Assembly (NCBI GenBank): GCA_023954195.1
Contig: JAMLIK010000003.1
Span: 1-64,000 of the forward strand
Reading direction: 5' to 3'
DNA length: 64,000 bases
From: Xanthobacteraceae bacterium
GTDB taxonomy: Bacteria; Pseudomonadota; Alphaproteobacteria; Rhizobiales; Xanthobacteraceae
Shown: piece by piece, positions 8,567 to 18,127 of the stretch
Numbering within the stretch: position 1 is the first letter of the stretch
Layout of the letters: the number at the start of each line of letters is the position of its first letter
Notes under the pieces: model-generated
What the model was told of the DNA's origin: nothing
The model's input: only the letters and a program-made list of their open reading frames with translations
Databases searched by the model: none
Program-made: the position numbers and the translations under genes

Positions 8567-11062
8567 ATGCTGAACCTCGCCGAATACCGCAAGAAGAACG
8601 CGCAGCTTGCCGACTTCCTGCCGTGGGCCGCATTGGTTGCGCCGGGCGTCGTGCTCAATAAGGATGGCAGCTTTCAGCGGACGGCGCGGTTTCGCGGTCC
8701 TGATCTGGACAGCGCCACGCCGGCCGAACTGGTCGGCACGACGGCACGGCTCAACAACGCCTTGCGCCGGCTCGGCTCCGGCTGGGCGATCTTCGTGGAG
8801 GCGCAACGTCATCCCGCCACCGACTATCCCGAAAGCCTATTTCCGGAGTCCGCGTCCGCGCTCCTCGACATCGAACGGCGCGAGCAATTCGAGGACTCGG
8901 GCGTCCTGTTCGAGTCGAGCTACTTCCTCACCTTCGTCTGGCTGCCGCCGGCCGAGGAAGCCTCGCGCATGGAAGCCTGGCTCTACGAGGGCCGCGAGCA
9001 CAGCGGCGTCGATCCGTGGGAGCTGCTGAAGAGTTTCGTCGATCGCACCGACCGCGTGGTCAATCTGGTCGAAGGCTTTGTGCCGGAGGCCGACTGGCTC
9101 GATGACTCGGAGACGCTGACCTACCTGCATTCTACCATCTCGACCAAGCGGCATCGCGTGCGCGTGCCGGACACGCCGATGCACCTCGACGCGCTCTTGG
9201 TCGACCAGCCGCTCGCCGGCGGGCTGGAGCCGCGGCTTGGCGATTTCCATGTCCGCACGCTCACCGTCATCGGATTCCCGACCACGACGTTCCCCGGAAT
9301 CCTCGATGACATCAATCGGCTCGCCTTCGTCTATCGGTGGTCAACGCGCGCCATCATGCTCGACAAGACCGACGCCACGCGACTGGTGACGAAGATCAGG
9401 CGACAGTGGTTCGCCAAGCGCAAATCGATCGCGGCCATCGTGAAGGAGGTGATGACCAACGAGGCGTCGGTGTTGATGGACACCGACGCCGCCAACAAAG
9501 CGGCCGACGCCGACGCAGCCTTGCAGGACCTCGGCTCCGATCAGGTCGGCGAGGTCTATGTCACCGCCACGGTCACGGTCTGGAGCGCCGATCGCACCAT
9601 CGCCGATGAGCGGCTGCGGCTGGTCGAGAAGGTCATCCAATCACGCGACTTCACGTGCATCGTGGAAGGCGTAAACGCGATCGAAGCCTGGCTCGGCTCG
9701 ATCCCCGGTCAGACCTACGCGAACGTCCGTCAGCCGCCGATCTCGACGCTCAATCTCGCACACATGATGCCGCTGTCGGCGGTCTGGGCCGGACCGGCGC
9801 GGGACGAACATCTTGGCGCGCCGCCGCTGTTCTATGCCAAGACCGAGGGCGCGACGCCGTTCCGCTTCGCGCTCCATGTCGGCGACGTCGGCCACACCAT
9901 GATCGTCGGGCCGACCGGGGCGGGCAAGTCCGTGCTGCTCGCGCTCATGGCGCTCCAGTTCCGCCGCTATCGCAATTCCCAGGTCTTCGTCTTCGACTTC
10001 GGTGGCAGCATTCGCGCCGCAACCCTAGCGATGGGCGGGGACTGGCAGGACCTCGGCGGCACGCTCAGCGACGACGCAGAGTCTACATCCGTCTCGCTCC
10101 AGCCCCTCGCACTCATCCACCACGTTCCCGAACGGGCCTGGGCCGCCGACTGGCTGGTCGACATTCTCCTGCGCGAGGGCGTCACGATCACGCCGGACGT
10201 GAAGGAATATATCTGGGCGGCGCTGACCTCGCTGGCCTCGGCACCAGTCGAGGAGCGCACCATCACCGGCCTGACCGTCCTGTTGCAATCCTCGGCTCTG
10301 AAGCAGGCGCTACGGCCGTACTGCATCGGCGGCGCGCACGGCCGGCTGCTCGATGCCGAGCACGAGCATCTCGGCACCGCAACCGTCCAAGCCTTCGAGA
10401 CCGAGGGGCTGGTCGGCACCAAGGCCGCGCCGGCCGTGCTCTCTTATCTCTTCCATCGCATCGAGGCGCGCTTCGACGGCCGGCCGAGTCTGCTCGTCAT
10501 CGACGAAGGCTGGCGCGCCCTCGACGACGGCGGCTTTGCCGACAAGATCAAGGAATGGCTGAAGACGTTGAGGAAGAAGAACGTCAGCGTCGTCTTCTCC
10601 TCGCAATCGCTGGCCGACATTGAGGCATCACCGATCGCGCCCGTTCTGGTCGAGAGCTGCCCGACGCGCATCTTCCTCGCCAACGAACGCGCCATCGAAC
10701 CGCAGATCATGTCCCTCTATGAACGGTTCGGGCTCAATGCGCGGCAGATCGAGATCATCGCGCGAGCGACTCCGAAACGCGACTACTACTGCCAGTCGCG
10801 GCGCGGCAACCGGCTATTCGAGTTGGGCCTTGGCTCCGTCGCGCTGGCGCTCTGCGCATCGTCGGACAAGGCCGCGCACGCGCTGATCGACGAACTACTG
10901 CGCGACGGCGCGCGGCCGTACTTCCTCGAAGCTTGGCTCTACGCCAACGACATCGCCTGGGCCGCCGACCTCGTTCCCAACCTCGCCAACGTCATTGACC
11001 TGTCCGCCACGGCGGACCGGCCGGTTTCCGTCGAACCGTCAGAACAGGAGAATCCGTCATGA
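8567..11062 (+). CDS. trbE: Conjugal transfer ATPase TrbE (VirB4 family)
   Basis: The 831-residue product is a full-length VirB4/CagE-type ATPase. The N-terminal half (LAEYRKKNAQLADFLPW onward) is the membrane-associated TrbE/VirB4 domain. Walker A GPTGAGKS lies at about residues 448-455, and Walker B with the following Glu, LLVIDEGWRAL, lies near 642-652. FSSQSLADIE further on is typical of this family. It energises pilus biogenesis and substrate transfer at the inner membrane. The start is 10 bp after trbD; the stop overlaps trbJ by ATGA. No truncation or frameshift is seen. Confidence 0.94.
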   Translation: MLNLAEYRKKNAQLADFLPWAALVAPGVVLNKDGSFQRTARFRGPDLDSATPAELVGTTARLNNALRRLGSGWAIFVEAQRHPATDYPESLFPESASALLDIERREQFEDSGVLFESSYFLTFVWLPPAEEASRMEAWLYEGREHSGVDPWELLKSFVDRTDRVVNLVEGFVPEADWLDDSETLTYLHSTISTKRHRVRVPDTPMHLDALLVDQPLAGGLEPRLGDFHVRTLTVIGFPTTTFPGILDDINRLAFVYRWSTRAIMLDKTDATRLVTKIRRQWFAKRKSIAAIVKEVMTNEASVLMDTDAANKAADADAALQDLGSDQVGEVYVTATVTVWSADRTIADERLRLVEKVIQSRDFTCIVEGVNAIEAWLGSIPGQTYANVRQPPISTLNLAHMMPLSAVWAGPARDEHLGAPPLFYAKTEGATPFRFALHVGDVGHTMIVGPTGAGKSVLLALMALQFRRYRNSQVFVFDFGGSIRAATLAMGGDWQDLGGTLSDDAESTSVSLQPLALIHHVPERAWAADWLVDILLREGVTITPDVKEYIWAALTSLASAPVEERTITGLTVLLQSSALKQALRPYCIGGAHGRLLDAEHEHLGTATVQAFETEGLVGTKAAPAVLSYLFHRIEARFDGRPSLLVIDEGWRALDDGGFADKIKEWLKTLRKKNVSVVFSSQSLADIEASPIAPVLVESCPTRIFLANERAIEPQIMSLYERFGLNARQIEIIARATPKRDYYCQSRRGNRLFELGLGSVALALCASSDKAAHALIDELLRDGARPYFLEAWLYANDIAWAADLVPNLANVIDLSATADRPVSVEPSEQENPS

Positions 11063-11808
11063 AGGAATTGTCCCGATCCGCTTGCCTGCGCCGCGTACTG
11101 GCCGCCGGCGGGCTTTCGATCAGTATCACGTTGGCTGCCGTGCCAGCGTCGGCGCAGATCGTGTTCGATCCGTCCAATTACGCGCAAAACGTGCTGACCG
11201 CCGCACGAGCTTTGCAACAGATCAATAACCAGATCACGTCGCTCGCCAATCAGGCGCAGATGCTCATCAACCAGGCCAAGCAGCTCGCCAGCCTGCCGAC
11301 CTCGGTCCTCTCTCAGATCGAGGGCAACTTCACCGAGATGAAGCGGCTGATGGGCGAGGCCGAGCGGCTTGCCTACAACGTCAGCAATATCGAATCGCAG
11401 TTCTCGTCGACCTTCCAGAATTTTGCGGTCGGCAAGTCCGACGCGGAGCTTATCGCCTCCGCACGCGAGCGATGGCAGCAATCGCTTTCGGCTTACGAGC
11501 ACTCGCTGAAGGCGGGCGCAACCGCCGTGCAGAATCTCGACAGCACGCGCACGCAAACCAGCACGCTGGTCAACACCAGCCAGTCGGCGGTCGGCGTCCT
11601 CCAGGCGACGCAGGCCGGCAATCAGCTTCTCGGCGTCCAGACCAGCCAGCTTGCCGATCTCACTTCGATGTTGGCAGCGCAGGGACGTGCCAACGCTCTG
11701 GAAAAGTCGCGTCAGGCCGCCGCGCAGGAGCAGGCGCGCGAGCAATTCGGCCGCTTCCTGGCCGGCAGCAGCTACACGCCCACCACCGTTCGCATGTTCC
11801 ACGACTGA
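11059..11808 (+). CDS. trbJ: Conjugal transfer protein TrbJ (VirB5 family)
   Basis: The 249-residue product has a signal peptide ending near VPASAQ, then the motif IVFDPSNYAQN shared by TrbJ/VirB5 proteins. A long, largely helical, Gln/Ala/Ser-rich body follows, with predicted coiled-coil character. TrbJ is a periplasmic pilus-tip or adhesion component. The ATG overlaps the trbE stop by ATGA. The C-terminus ends FLAGSSYTPTTVRMFHD. Confidence 0.9.
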   Translation: MKELSRSACLRRVLAAGGLSISITLAAVPASAQIVFDPSNYAQNVLTAARALQQINNQITSLANQAQMLINQAKQLASLPTSVLSQIEGNFTEMKRLMGEAERLAYNVSNIESQFSSTFQNFAVGKSDAELIASARERWQQSLSAYEHSLKAGATAVQNLDSTRTQTSTLVNTSQSAVGVLQATQAGNQLLGVQTSQLADLTSMLAAQGRANALEKSRQAAAQEQAREQFGRFLAGSSYTPTTVRMFHD

Positions 11809-11818
11809 GGGCGCGAAC

Positions 11819-12085
11819 ATGGATTGGAAGCTCGCCACCAGGGTCATTGCCGTCCTCGCCGTCGCTGTCGTCATGGTGGCGTGCGCGATCGCGCTGCGTC
11901 CCAATGCGACCGAGGAGGCGCCCGCACCAACGGTTCAGCCGCAGAGCGGCGAGCCCGCATCGAGCGAATTGCTCCGCTGCCGCGAGATCGGCACCGCCGC
12001 GCTCGACGACGCCGGGTGCAAGAAGGCGTGGGCCGACAGCCGCCGTCATTTTCTTGAAGGCAATGCGGAGCGGTCGCGGCCATGA
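11819..12085 (+). CDS. trbK: Entry-exclusion lipoprotein TrbK (TrbK-alt type)
   Basis: The 88-residue product starts at ATG 11819, 11 bp after trbJ. It has a short hydrophobic leader (about residues 9-22) with lipobox-like VMVAC, followed by a small polar domain with two Cys residues (in LLRCREIG and GCKKAWAD). TrbK proteins sit in the cell envelope and exclude redundant transfer of the same element into the cell. The position between trbJ and trbL and the size agree with TrbK. Its stop overlaps the trbL start by ATGA. Confidence 0.82.
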   Translation: MDWKLATRVIAVLAVAVVMVACAIALRPNATEEAPAPTVQPQSGEPASSELLRCREIGTAALDDAGCKKAWADSRRHFLEGNAERSRP

Positions 12086-13431
12086 ACACGGGCGTCATCG
12101 ACCGCTTTCTGGAGACCTTCACCAGCTACATCGACTCGGGCTTCGGTCTGCTCGGCGGCGAGATCGGATTCCTCACCTCCACGCTGATCGTGATCGACAT
12201 CACGTTGGCGGGCCTGTTCTGGGCCTGGGGCGCCGATGAAGACGTGATTGCGCGTCTCATCAAGAAGACGCTCTACATCGGCGTCTTCGCCTTCATCATC
12301 GGCAATTTCAACAAGCTCGCCGGCATCGTTTTCCAGTCCTTCAGCGGTCTCGGGCTGAAGGCCGGCGGATCGTCGCTCACAGCAGAGACCTTGCTTCAGC
12401 CCGGTCGCGTTGCGCAGGTCGGCATCGACGCCGGCAATCCCATCCTCAAGGCCGCCGGCGACCTGATGGGCTACATCTCCTTCTTCGAAAACTTCGTGCA
12501 GATCATGGTGCTCATGATCGCCTGGGCGATCGTGCTCATCGCCTTCTTCATTCTCGCGGTCCAGATCTTCGTCACGCTGATCGAGTTCAAATTGACCACG
12601 CTGGCGGGCTTCGTGCTGATCCCGTTCGCGCTGTTCAACAAGACCGCCTTTCTCGCCGAAAAGGTCCTCGGCAACATCGTCGCCTCCGGCGTCAAGATTC
12701 TTGTGCTCGCGGTCATTGTCGGCATCGGCTCCGGCCTGTTCAGCGAGTTCACCTCCGGATTCTCGGGTACGCCGACGATCACCGACGCGCTGGCGCTCGT
12801 GCTCGGCGCGCTCTCGCTGATGGGACTGTCGATCTTCGGCCCCGGCATCGCCACCGGCCTGGTCTCCGGCGCACCACAACTCGGCGCGGGCGCCGCTGTT
12901 GGCACCGGCCTTGCCGCCGCAGGTATTGGGGCGGCGGGCGTCATGGGAGCGGGCGCGGCCTTGGGTGGAGGCGCCGCCGCAATCGGAGCTGGCGGACGCA
13001 TGACGGCCGCAGCGGCGCGTGGGGGCGCGCATCTCGCCGGCGCCACATCCGGCGCGTATAGCGGCGGCGCATCCGGTCATGCCGGCATGGGCGCGGTGGC
13101 AGGCGGTCTCGGCGGCGTCGCCAAGGCCGGCGCATCCGCCGCGATCCAGCCCGTGCGGCAGGCCGCGTCGCGTGCGGCAGCTTCCCTCAAATCCAGTTAC
13201 GCCGCCGGCCGTGCTGCGACCACGGGCGGGCAATCCTCGTCCGCAGCGGCCGCGGGCGCTTCGGCCACTCAATCGCCGTCGGCATCTGGCGCGCCGCCGG
13301 CCTGGGCCACGCGGATGAAGCGCAGCCAGACCATGAGCCACGGCGCCACCGCCGCCGCCCATGCCGTGCGCTCCGGCGATCACGGCGGCGGCTCCATGTC
13401 CGTTTCTCTCGATCAGGATGACCACAAATGA
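12082..13431 (+). CDS. trbL: Conjugal transfer membrane protein TrbL (VirB6 family)
   Basis: The 449-residue product has a polytopic N-terminal two-thirds with about six to seven hydrophobic segments, starting with FLTSTLIVIDITLAGLFWAWG near residue 32. A very Ala/Gly-rich, low-complexity C-terminal third (from about residue 265) follows, as usual for TrbL. TrbL/VirB6 forms part of the inner-membrane channel of the type IV secretion system. Overlaps at both ends (trbK ATGA, trbF ATGA) indicate coupled translation. Confidence 0.92.
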   Translation: MNTGVIDRFLETFTSYIDSGFGLLGGEIGFLTSTLIVIDITLAGLFWAWGADEDVIARLIKKTLYIGVFAFIIGNFNKLAGIVFQSFSGLGLKAGGSSLTAETLLQPGRVAQVGIDAGNPILKAAGDLMGYISFFENFVQIMVLMIAWAIVLIAFFILAVQIFVTLIEFKLTTLAGFVLIPFALFNKTAFLAEKVLGNIVASGVKILVLAVIVGIGSGLFSEFTSGFSGTPTITDALALVLGALSLMGLSIFGPGIATGLVSGAPQLGAGAAVGTGLAAAGIGAAGVMGAGAALGGGAAAIGAGGRMTAAAARGGAHLAGATSGAYSGGASGHAGMGAVAGGLGGVAKAGASAAIQPVRQAASRAAASLKSSYAAGRAATTGGQSSSAAAAGASATQSPSASGAPPAWATRMKRSQTMSHGATAAAHAVRSGDHGGGSMSVSLDQDDHK

Positions 13432-14114
13432 ATCTCTTCCGCCGACCTTCGGTGCGCTACGCGCGCACGCCAGAGCCTGAGACCCCGTATCTGAAAGCCG
13501 CGCAGGTTTGGGACGAGCGCATCGGCAGCGCGCGCGTTCAGGCCAAGAACTGGCGGCTGATGGCCTTCGGCTCACTGGCGCTCGCCGGCAGCTTCGCGGC
13601 CGCGCTGGTCTGGCAATCGACGCAAGGCACCGTCGTTCCCTGGGTGGTGCAGGTCGACAAGTTTGGCGAGGCGCAAGCCATCGCGTCCGCCGTTTCCGAT
13701 TATCGGCCGACCGATCCGCAGATCGCTTGGCATCTCGCGCGCTTCATCGAGCAGGTGCGTAGCATTCCGGCCGATCCGGTCATCGTGCGCCAAAATTGGC
13801 TCCGTGCCTACGACTACACGACCGATCGCGGCGCGATCGCGCTCAACGACTACGCACGCGGCAATGATCCGTTCACGAAGGTCGGCAAGCAGCAAGTCTC
13901 CATCGAGATTTCCAGCGTCATCCGCGCCTCGCCGGAGAGCTTTCGCATCGCCTGGCTGGAGCGTCGTTACGAGAACGGTCAGCTCTCCGGCACCGAACGC
14001 TGGACCGCCATCCTGACCGTCGTGATCCAGCAGCCGCGCACCGCCGACAAGCTGCGCGCCAATCCGCTCGGGGTGTTCATCAACGCAATCAACTGGTCGA
14101 AGGAGATGGGGTGA
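13428..14114 (+). CDS. trbF: Conjugal transfer protein TrbF (VirB8 family)
   Basis: The 228-residue product has a cytoplasmic N-terminus containing ETPYLKAAQVWDERIG, one transmembrane helix (about residues 44-62) and a periplasmic VirB8-like domain with VPWVVQVDKFGEAQ and the late IAWLERRYENGQLSG segment. It is a bitopic inner-membrane scaffold of the transfer apparatus. The start overlaps trbL by ATGA, and the stop shares its last base with the trbG ATG. Confidence 0.92.
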   Translation: MNLFRRPSVRYARTPEPETPYLKAAQVWDERIGSARVQAKNWRLMAFGSLALAGSFAAALVWQSTQGTVVPWVVQVDKFGEAQAIASAVSDYRPTDPQIAWHLARFIEQVRSIPADPVIVRQNWLRAYDYTTDRGAIALNDYARGNDPFTKVGKQQVSIEISSVIRASPESFRIAWLERRYENGQLSGTERWTAILTVVIQQPRTADKLRANPLGVFINAINWSKEMG

Positions 14115-15136
14115 TGGGGGAGAAGAGAATGAATGCGATGCCGGCGCTGGTCGCCATGATGCTGGCGACGACAGCGCTCGCCGGCTGCGCCAACAAATTC
14201 ATTCCACCGGACATCGACTACGACGATGCCGCGCCCGCCGTGCTCAGCGCCGATCCGGTCGGGCCGGTCAAGGTGGTCGAGTTGCCGAAGCCGCTGCCGT
14301 TGCCGGGTCAGTTGAAGCCCGTCAATGCCACTAAGACCAAGCCCGAGCCCGCCGATCCCAAGAAGCGCATCGCGCAGGCCAATGAAGCGGCGCGGATGCA
14401 GCCGGTGCGAAACGGATTCATCAACGCCGTGCAGGTCTATCCGTTCGTCGTCGGCGCGCTCTATCAGGTCTACGCCGCGCCGGGCCAGGTCACGGACATC
14501 GCGCTTCAGCCCGGTGAGCAGCTTGTCGGGGCAGGCCCCGTCGCGGCCGGCGACACCGTGCGCTGGATCGTCGGCGATACGCTCAGCGGCTCCGGCCAGA
14601 CTGCGCAGGTCCACATCCTCGTTAAGCCGACGCGGCCCGACCTTCAGACCAATCTTGTCATCAACACCAACCTGCGCACCTATCACATGGAGCTGCGCTC
14701 GACCGAAAAGACCTACATGGCCTCGGTGTCGTGGCAGTATCCGCAAGACCAGTTGATCGCACTGCGCCGGCAGAACCAACAGGCCGCGCTCATCCAGCCC
14801 GTCGCCAGCGGCGTCGACATCTCGAAGCTGAACTTTCGCTATCAGGTCGAGGGCGACGATGCGCCGTGGCGACCACTGCGCGCCTTCGACGACGGCAACA
14901 AGGTCTATATCGAGTTTCCGTCCGGGATCGGCCAGGGCGAGATGCCGCCGCTGTTCGTCATCGGTCCGTCCGGCAACTCCGAACTGGTCAACTACCGCGC
15001 CCGCCAGAACTATTACGTCGTCGATCGCCTCTTTGCCGCCGCCGAACTCAGGCTCGGCGACAAGGACAGCGAGAAGCGTGTGCGCATCGTCCGCACCGAC
15101 GGCCGGCCGGGGCGGTTTAGCCCGAGGTTGTTCTGA
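14114..15136 (+). CDS. trbG: Conjugal transfer protein TrbG (VirB9 family)
   Basis: The product is about 340 residues. Its leader ends in a lipobox-like LAGC, so it may be a lipoprotein. The body has the VirB9/TrbG signatures RNGFINAVQVYPFVVG, ALYQVYAAPGQVTDI and the C-terminal FAAAELRLG. TrbG forms the outer-membrane core complex with TrbI. The ATG at 14114 overlaps the trbF stop; an internal ATG at 14129 would give a more compact lipoprotein signal and could be the true start. The stop shares a base with the trbI ATG. Confidence 0.92.
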   Translation: MGEKRMNAMPALVAMMLATTALAGCANKFIPPDIDYDDAAPAVLSADPVGPVKVVELPKPLPLPGQLKPVNATKTKPEPADPKKRIAQANEAARMQPVRNGFINAVQVYPFVVGALYQVYAAPGQVTDIALQPGEQLVGAGPVAAGDTVRWIVGDTLSGSGQTAQVHILVKPTRPDLQTNLVINTNLRTYHMELRSTEKTYMASVSWQYPQDQLIALRRQNQQAALIQPVASGVDISKLNFRYQVEGDDAPWRPLRAFDDGNKVYIEFPSGIGQGEMPPLFVIGPSGNSELVNYRARQNYYVVDRLFAAAELRLGDKDSEKRVRIVRTDGRPGRFSPRLF

Positions 15137-16347
15137 TGACCGACGCACAGACTCCGCCTCCCGGCGACGTCCGCGCCGAGTTGCGCTTGCGGCCCGAGCA
15201 GCCGCGCGTCACGCGCCTGTCGCGCAAGGTGCTCATCGCCCTCGGCGGCGTCAGCGCCATCGCCATCATGGCCACGCTGTTCTGGGCGCTCGATGCCAAC
15301 CGGCGTGCCAGTCAGTCGCCCAACGAACTCTACAACACCGAGAACCGCACGCCGGCGGATGGACTTGCCGGCCTGCCAAAGGATTACACCGGCGTTCCTA
15401 GGCTGGGCCCCGCGTTGCCGGGCGACCTGGGACGCCCGATCCTAAGTGCGCAGGATGAAGGCAAGCCCGTCACCGCGCCGGATATAAGGACGCCGCGCGC
15501 CGATCCGGCGGAGCAGCGCCGCCTTGCGGAGATCGAAGCCGCGCGCGTCGCCAAGGTGTTCACCGATAGCCGCGGTGTGCAAGCATCGGTCACACCAACG
15601 GCCGCTGCCGTCGGCCGTATCGATCCGACGACGGGCTTGACGCTACCGGCCGAGACGCCGCCGCTCGATCCGGGCGCCGCGCAGAACATGCAGGATCGCA
15701 AGCTCGCCTTCGTCAACGCCGCCGCAGATCGACGCACCGTCACGCCCGACCGCGTGCAGGAGAAAGCATCACCCTATGTCGTGCAGGCCGGCACCGTTAT
15801 CCCCGCGGCGCTGATTACCGGCATCAAGTCCGATTTGCCTGGAACGATCACCGCGCAGGTGACGGAGCAGGTTTACGACACGCCGACCGGAAAGCAGCTT
15901 CTCATTCCGCAGGGCGCTCGGCTGATCGGTCAGTATGACAGCCAGGTCGCGTTCGGACAGTCGCGCGTGTTGCTGGTCTGGAATCGCATCATCATGCCCA
16001 ACGGCACGTCGATTGTTCTGGAGCGGCAGCCGGGCGCGGACGCTCAAGGCTATTCCGGGCTCGAGGATGACGTCGACTATCATTGGGGCCAACTCTTCAG
16101 GGCGGCGATCCTCTCGACCTTGCTCGGCGTCGGCACAGAGATCGGCGCCAGCAACAATGAGAACGAGATCGCCCGCGCCATCCGTCAGAGCAGCCAGGAC
16201 ACCGCGTCCGATGTCGGCCGCCAGCTCATTCGCCGCCAGCTCAACATTCAGCCGACGCTCACCATCCGGCCGGGCTTCCCCGTCCGCGTGATCGTCAATC
16301 GCGACTTGATATTGCAGCCCTACGGGGCAGCGAAGGAGCCGTCATGA
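15136..16347 (+). CDS. trbI: Conjugal transfer protein TrbI (VirB10 family)
   Basis: The 403-residue product has a short cytoplasmic N-terminus, a single transmembrane helix (about residues 34-52), a Pro-rich periplasmic linker and the VirB10 domain. That domain includes GTVIPAALITGIKSDLPG, GKQLLIPQGARLIGQYD and a late IRPGFPVRVIVNRD. TrbI spans both membranes and transduces ATPase energy to the outer-membrane pore. It is full length. The stop overlaps the DUF2274 start by ATGA. Confidence 0.94.
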   Translation: MTDAQTPPPGDVRAELRLRPEQPRVTRLSRKVLIALGGVSAIAIMATLFWALDANRRASQSPNELYNTENRTPADGLAGLPKDYTGVPRLGPALPGDLGRPILSAQDEGKPVTAPDIRTPRADPAEQRRLAEIEAARVAKVFTDSRGVQASVTPTAAAVGRIDPTTGLTLPAETPPLDPGAAQNMQDRKLAFVNAAADRRTVTPDRVQEKASPYVVQAGTVIPAALITGIKSDLPGTITAQVTEQVYDTPTGKQLLIPQGARLIGQYDSQVAFGQSRVLLVWNRIIMPNGTSIVLERQPGADAQGYSGLEDDVDYHWGQLFRAAILSTLLGVGTEIGASNNENEIARAIRQSSQDTASDVGRQLIRRQLNIQPTLTIRPGFPVRVIVNRDLILQPYGAAKEPS

Positions 16348-16580
16348 CCAAGCTCAAGCTGGAGACGATCGAGGACGACAAGCCGGTCAGCCGCATGGTC
16401 AAATTCCCCGGCGTCGTCTACCGGGACCTGGCCGCTTACGCCGAAGTGCTGGCCCGCGACGGCGGCAACGCCACCGCGCCAGATCCCATCAAGCTGGTCG
16501 TCCCGATGCTCCAGCGCTTCATGGCGACGGATAAGGCGTTCCGAAAGGCGAGGGCGCAGTTTCGGCGGAATCCTGCATAG
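16344..16580 (+). CDS. DUF2274 family protein of trb operons
   Basis: The 78-residue product (MTKLKLETIEDDKPV) matches the small DUF2274 proteins that regularly follow trbI in alphaproteobacterial elements, including the segment PVSRMVKFPGVVYRDLAAYAE. The first part may form a ribbon-helix-helix-like fold, but this is inference. It overlaps trbI by ATGA and ends the transfer operon, 80 bp from the convergent integrase gene. Role in transfer unknown. Confidence 0.82.
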   Translation: MTKLKLETIEDDKPVSRMVKFPGVVYRDLAAYAEVLARDGGNATAPDPIKLVVPMLQRFMATDKAFRKARAQFRRNPA

Positions 16581-16660
16581 GGGGCCGCTGCTCGCAATCT
16601 TCCGCCCCGCGACTTCGTACCTTGGTCGCGCAAGTCGTTTCCCACCTAACGGTCATTGTT

Positions 16661-17950
16661 TCAGGCAGCGGCTTTGAACATCTCCTCCGGCAGCACGGAC
16701 AAAGTCTTCACCTTGCCTCGATACAGCCAGTCAAGACCTTCATCGTCTGCCTTCCTATTAGCGCTGTCGATGATGACTTTGGAAATTCGCTGTTGTTGCT
16801 TGCGCAGATGATCGTGCAAAAGACTATCGCGCGTGATGTAGCCGGCATTCACACCTGGAAGCGAGTGGTTCATCAGCAAGTGAATATCCAGTTCGGACAC
16901 TCCAACAGCCTGCGCTAAAGTCCGGTAGCTTTGCCGGAGATCATTACCCCACTTTGACAGCACGTCCCGGTCTTCCTTGTGCTCCTCCAAATGTCCGCTA
17001 TCGCTGTCAGCGGGAAACAACCAAGACCCATCCAGATCGGGATAGAGAATACGGCCCGCGCGGATCGTCCGCACGATGCAAAGGATCATCGGTCGCGACA
17101 GAGGTATGTCAAAAGCCTTCTTCTTGCCACCTTTCGGCTTAGGGATGTGCATGAGGCGCTTGCGGAAGTCGATATGGTGCAGCCGTACATTCTTTAGCGC
17201 TGTCGGTCGTGACCCGCTCAATAATGTCATCAGGTGAAATTCACGGCGGATCGGATTCGTAAGCGCCGTCAGTTCGGTGAACCACGGCGCCATGTGGCCG
17301 GCGCCCATGCCCGTGTTCCTCCGTTCCTCGACATTCCAATCGATCGCGGTCACGGGATTGACAGGCGGAAGATCGAGATTGGTCTTGCGCGCATGATTAT
17401 AGACTGCGCGCAGGCTGCGCATGGCGCCGTTCGCGATATAGCGTCCATTCTCCTTGCTGATCTTGTTATGCCGATCCGCCACAAGGTTCGGTTGCCGACC
17501 AAGCCGCGCGAGCGGCTTGTCCAGCCAATCGGCGAAGAGCCGCTCCATGTGGTCCCGATAGTTCTCAATCGTTCGGGCATCACGACCCTTGCGGATCATG
17601 TGATCGTCACGATACCGCTCCCACGCCAATTTGAGCGTGATCGAACCCGGCTTAATCTTGGTTTCTTCACCAGGGCGTTCGCCCCGCGCGATCGCCCCAA
17701 GCGCCTCCTTCGCCTTGCTGCGCGCCTCGCGCGTGGCGATGTCGCCACATTCGCCGAGCTTTGTTCTGACCGAAAACTCGCGGACGCCATCGCGCCAAAA
17801 ATCCCCCTGAACCGCAAAGGTCTTGGTTCGCTTGCCGACGATCACCATGAACCCGGCAATCTCCTTGTCGCGCACATAATAAGGCGCGCCGTCGGACAGC
17901 GGCATCTTCGCGATGGCCTTATCGGTGAGGAGAATTTTTTCGCTTCCCAT
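16661..17950 (-). CDS. int: Tyrosine recombinase / ICE integrase
   Basis: The 429-residue product has an N-terminal arm-binding region of the DUF4102 type (TDKAIAKMPLSDGAPYYVRD), a core-binding domain (about 105-200) and a C-terminal catalytic domain. Catalytic candidates are R248 in SGSRPTAL, the Lys cluster near 275-278, R339 in NDLRQSYR, H362 in MNHSLPG and the nucleophile Y371 in NAGYITR. The first residue of the usual HxxR motif is Asn here (N336), a variation seen in some integrases. It reads toward the trb operon. Its 5' end lies about 180 bp from a tRNA-Arg fragment, which should be its attachment site. Confidence 0.9.
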   Translation of the reverse strand: MGSEKILLTDKAIAKMPLSDGAPYYVRDKEIAGFMVIVGKRTKTFAVQGDFWRDGVREFSVRTKLGECGDIATREARSKAKEALGAIARGERPGEETKIKPGSITLKLAWERYRDDHMIRKGRDARTIENYRDHMERLFADWLDKPLARLGRQPNLVADRHNKISKENGRYIANGAMRSLRAVYNHARKTNLDLPPVNPVTAIDWNVEERRNTGMGAGHMAPWFTELTALTNPIRREFHLMTLLSGSRPTALKNVRLHHIDFRKRLMHIPKPKGGKKKAFDIPLSRPMILCIVRTIRAGRILYPDLDGSWLFPADSDSGHLEEHKEDRDVLSKWGNDLRQSYRTLAQAVGVSELDIHLLMNHSLPGVNAGYITRDSLLHDHLRKQQQRISKVIIDSANRKADDEGLDWLYRGKVKTLSVLPEEMFKAAA

Positions 17951-18127
17951 GCCGCCCTCAAAAAAGTACGGGGTTCATACGGGGAAGTGCCGGGCGACAG
18001 TCAGCGGCGGCAAACTACGCCAAAGCACTCTTAACTACGAAAAATTATAGCAAAAACAGTGTCTTGTGTCAATTGAAAAAGTGGTGCAGCGTGTGTTATC
18101 GAACACCAAATTAGGGCCAAAAACATA
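17951..18127 (-). promoter_or_regulatory. Integrase upstream region
   Basis: About 180 gene-free bases separate the integrase start from the tRNA fragment. The stretch is markedly AT-richer than its surroundings near 18040-18125, as expected for an integrase promoter and recombinase arm sites. I cannot name a specific motif. Confidence 0.35.

Noticed and set aside
12046-13575. 509-codon leftward frame opposite trbL
   Set aside because: It is the antisense of the Ala/Gly-rich trbL gene, low-complexity and without family resemblance.
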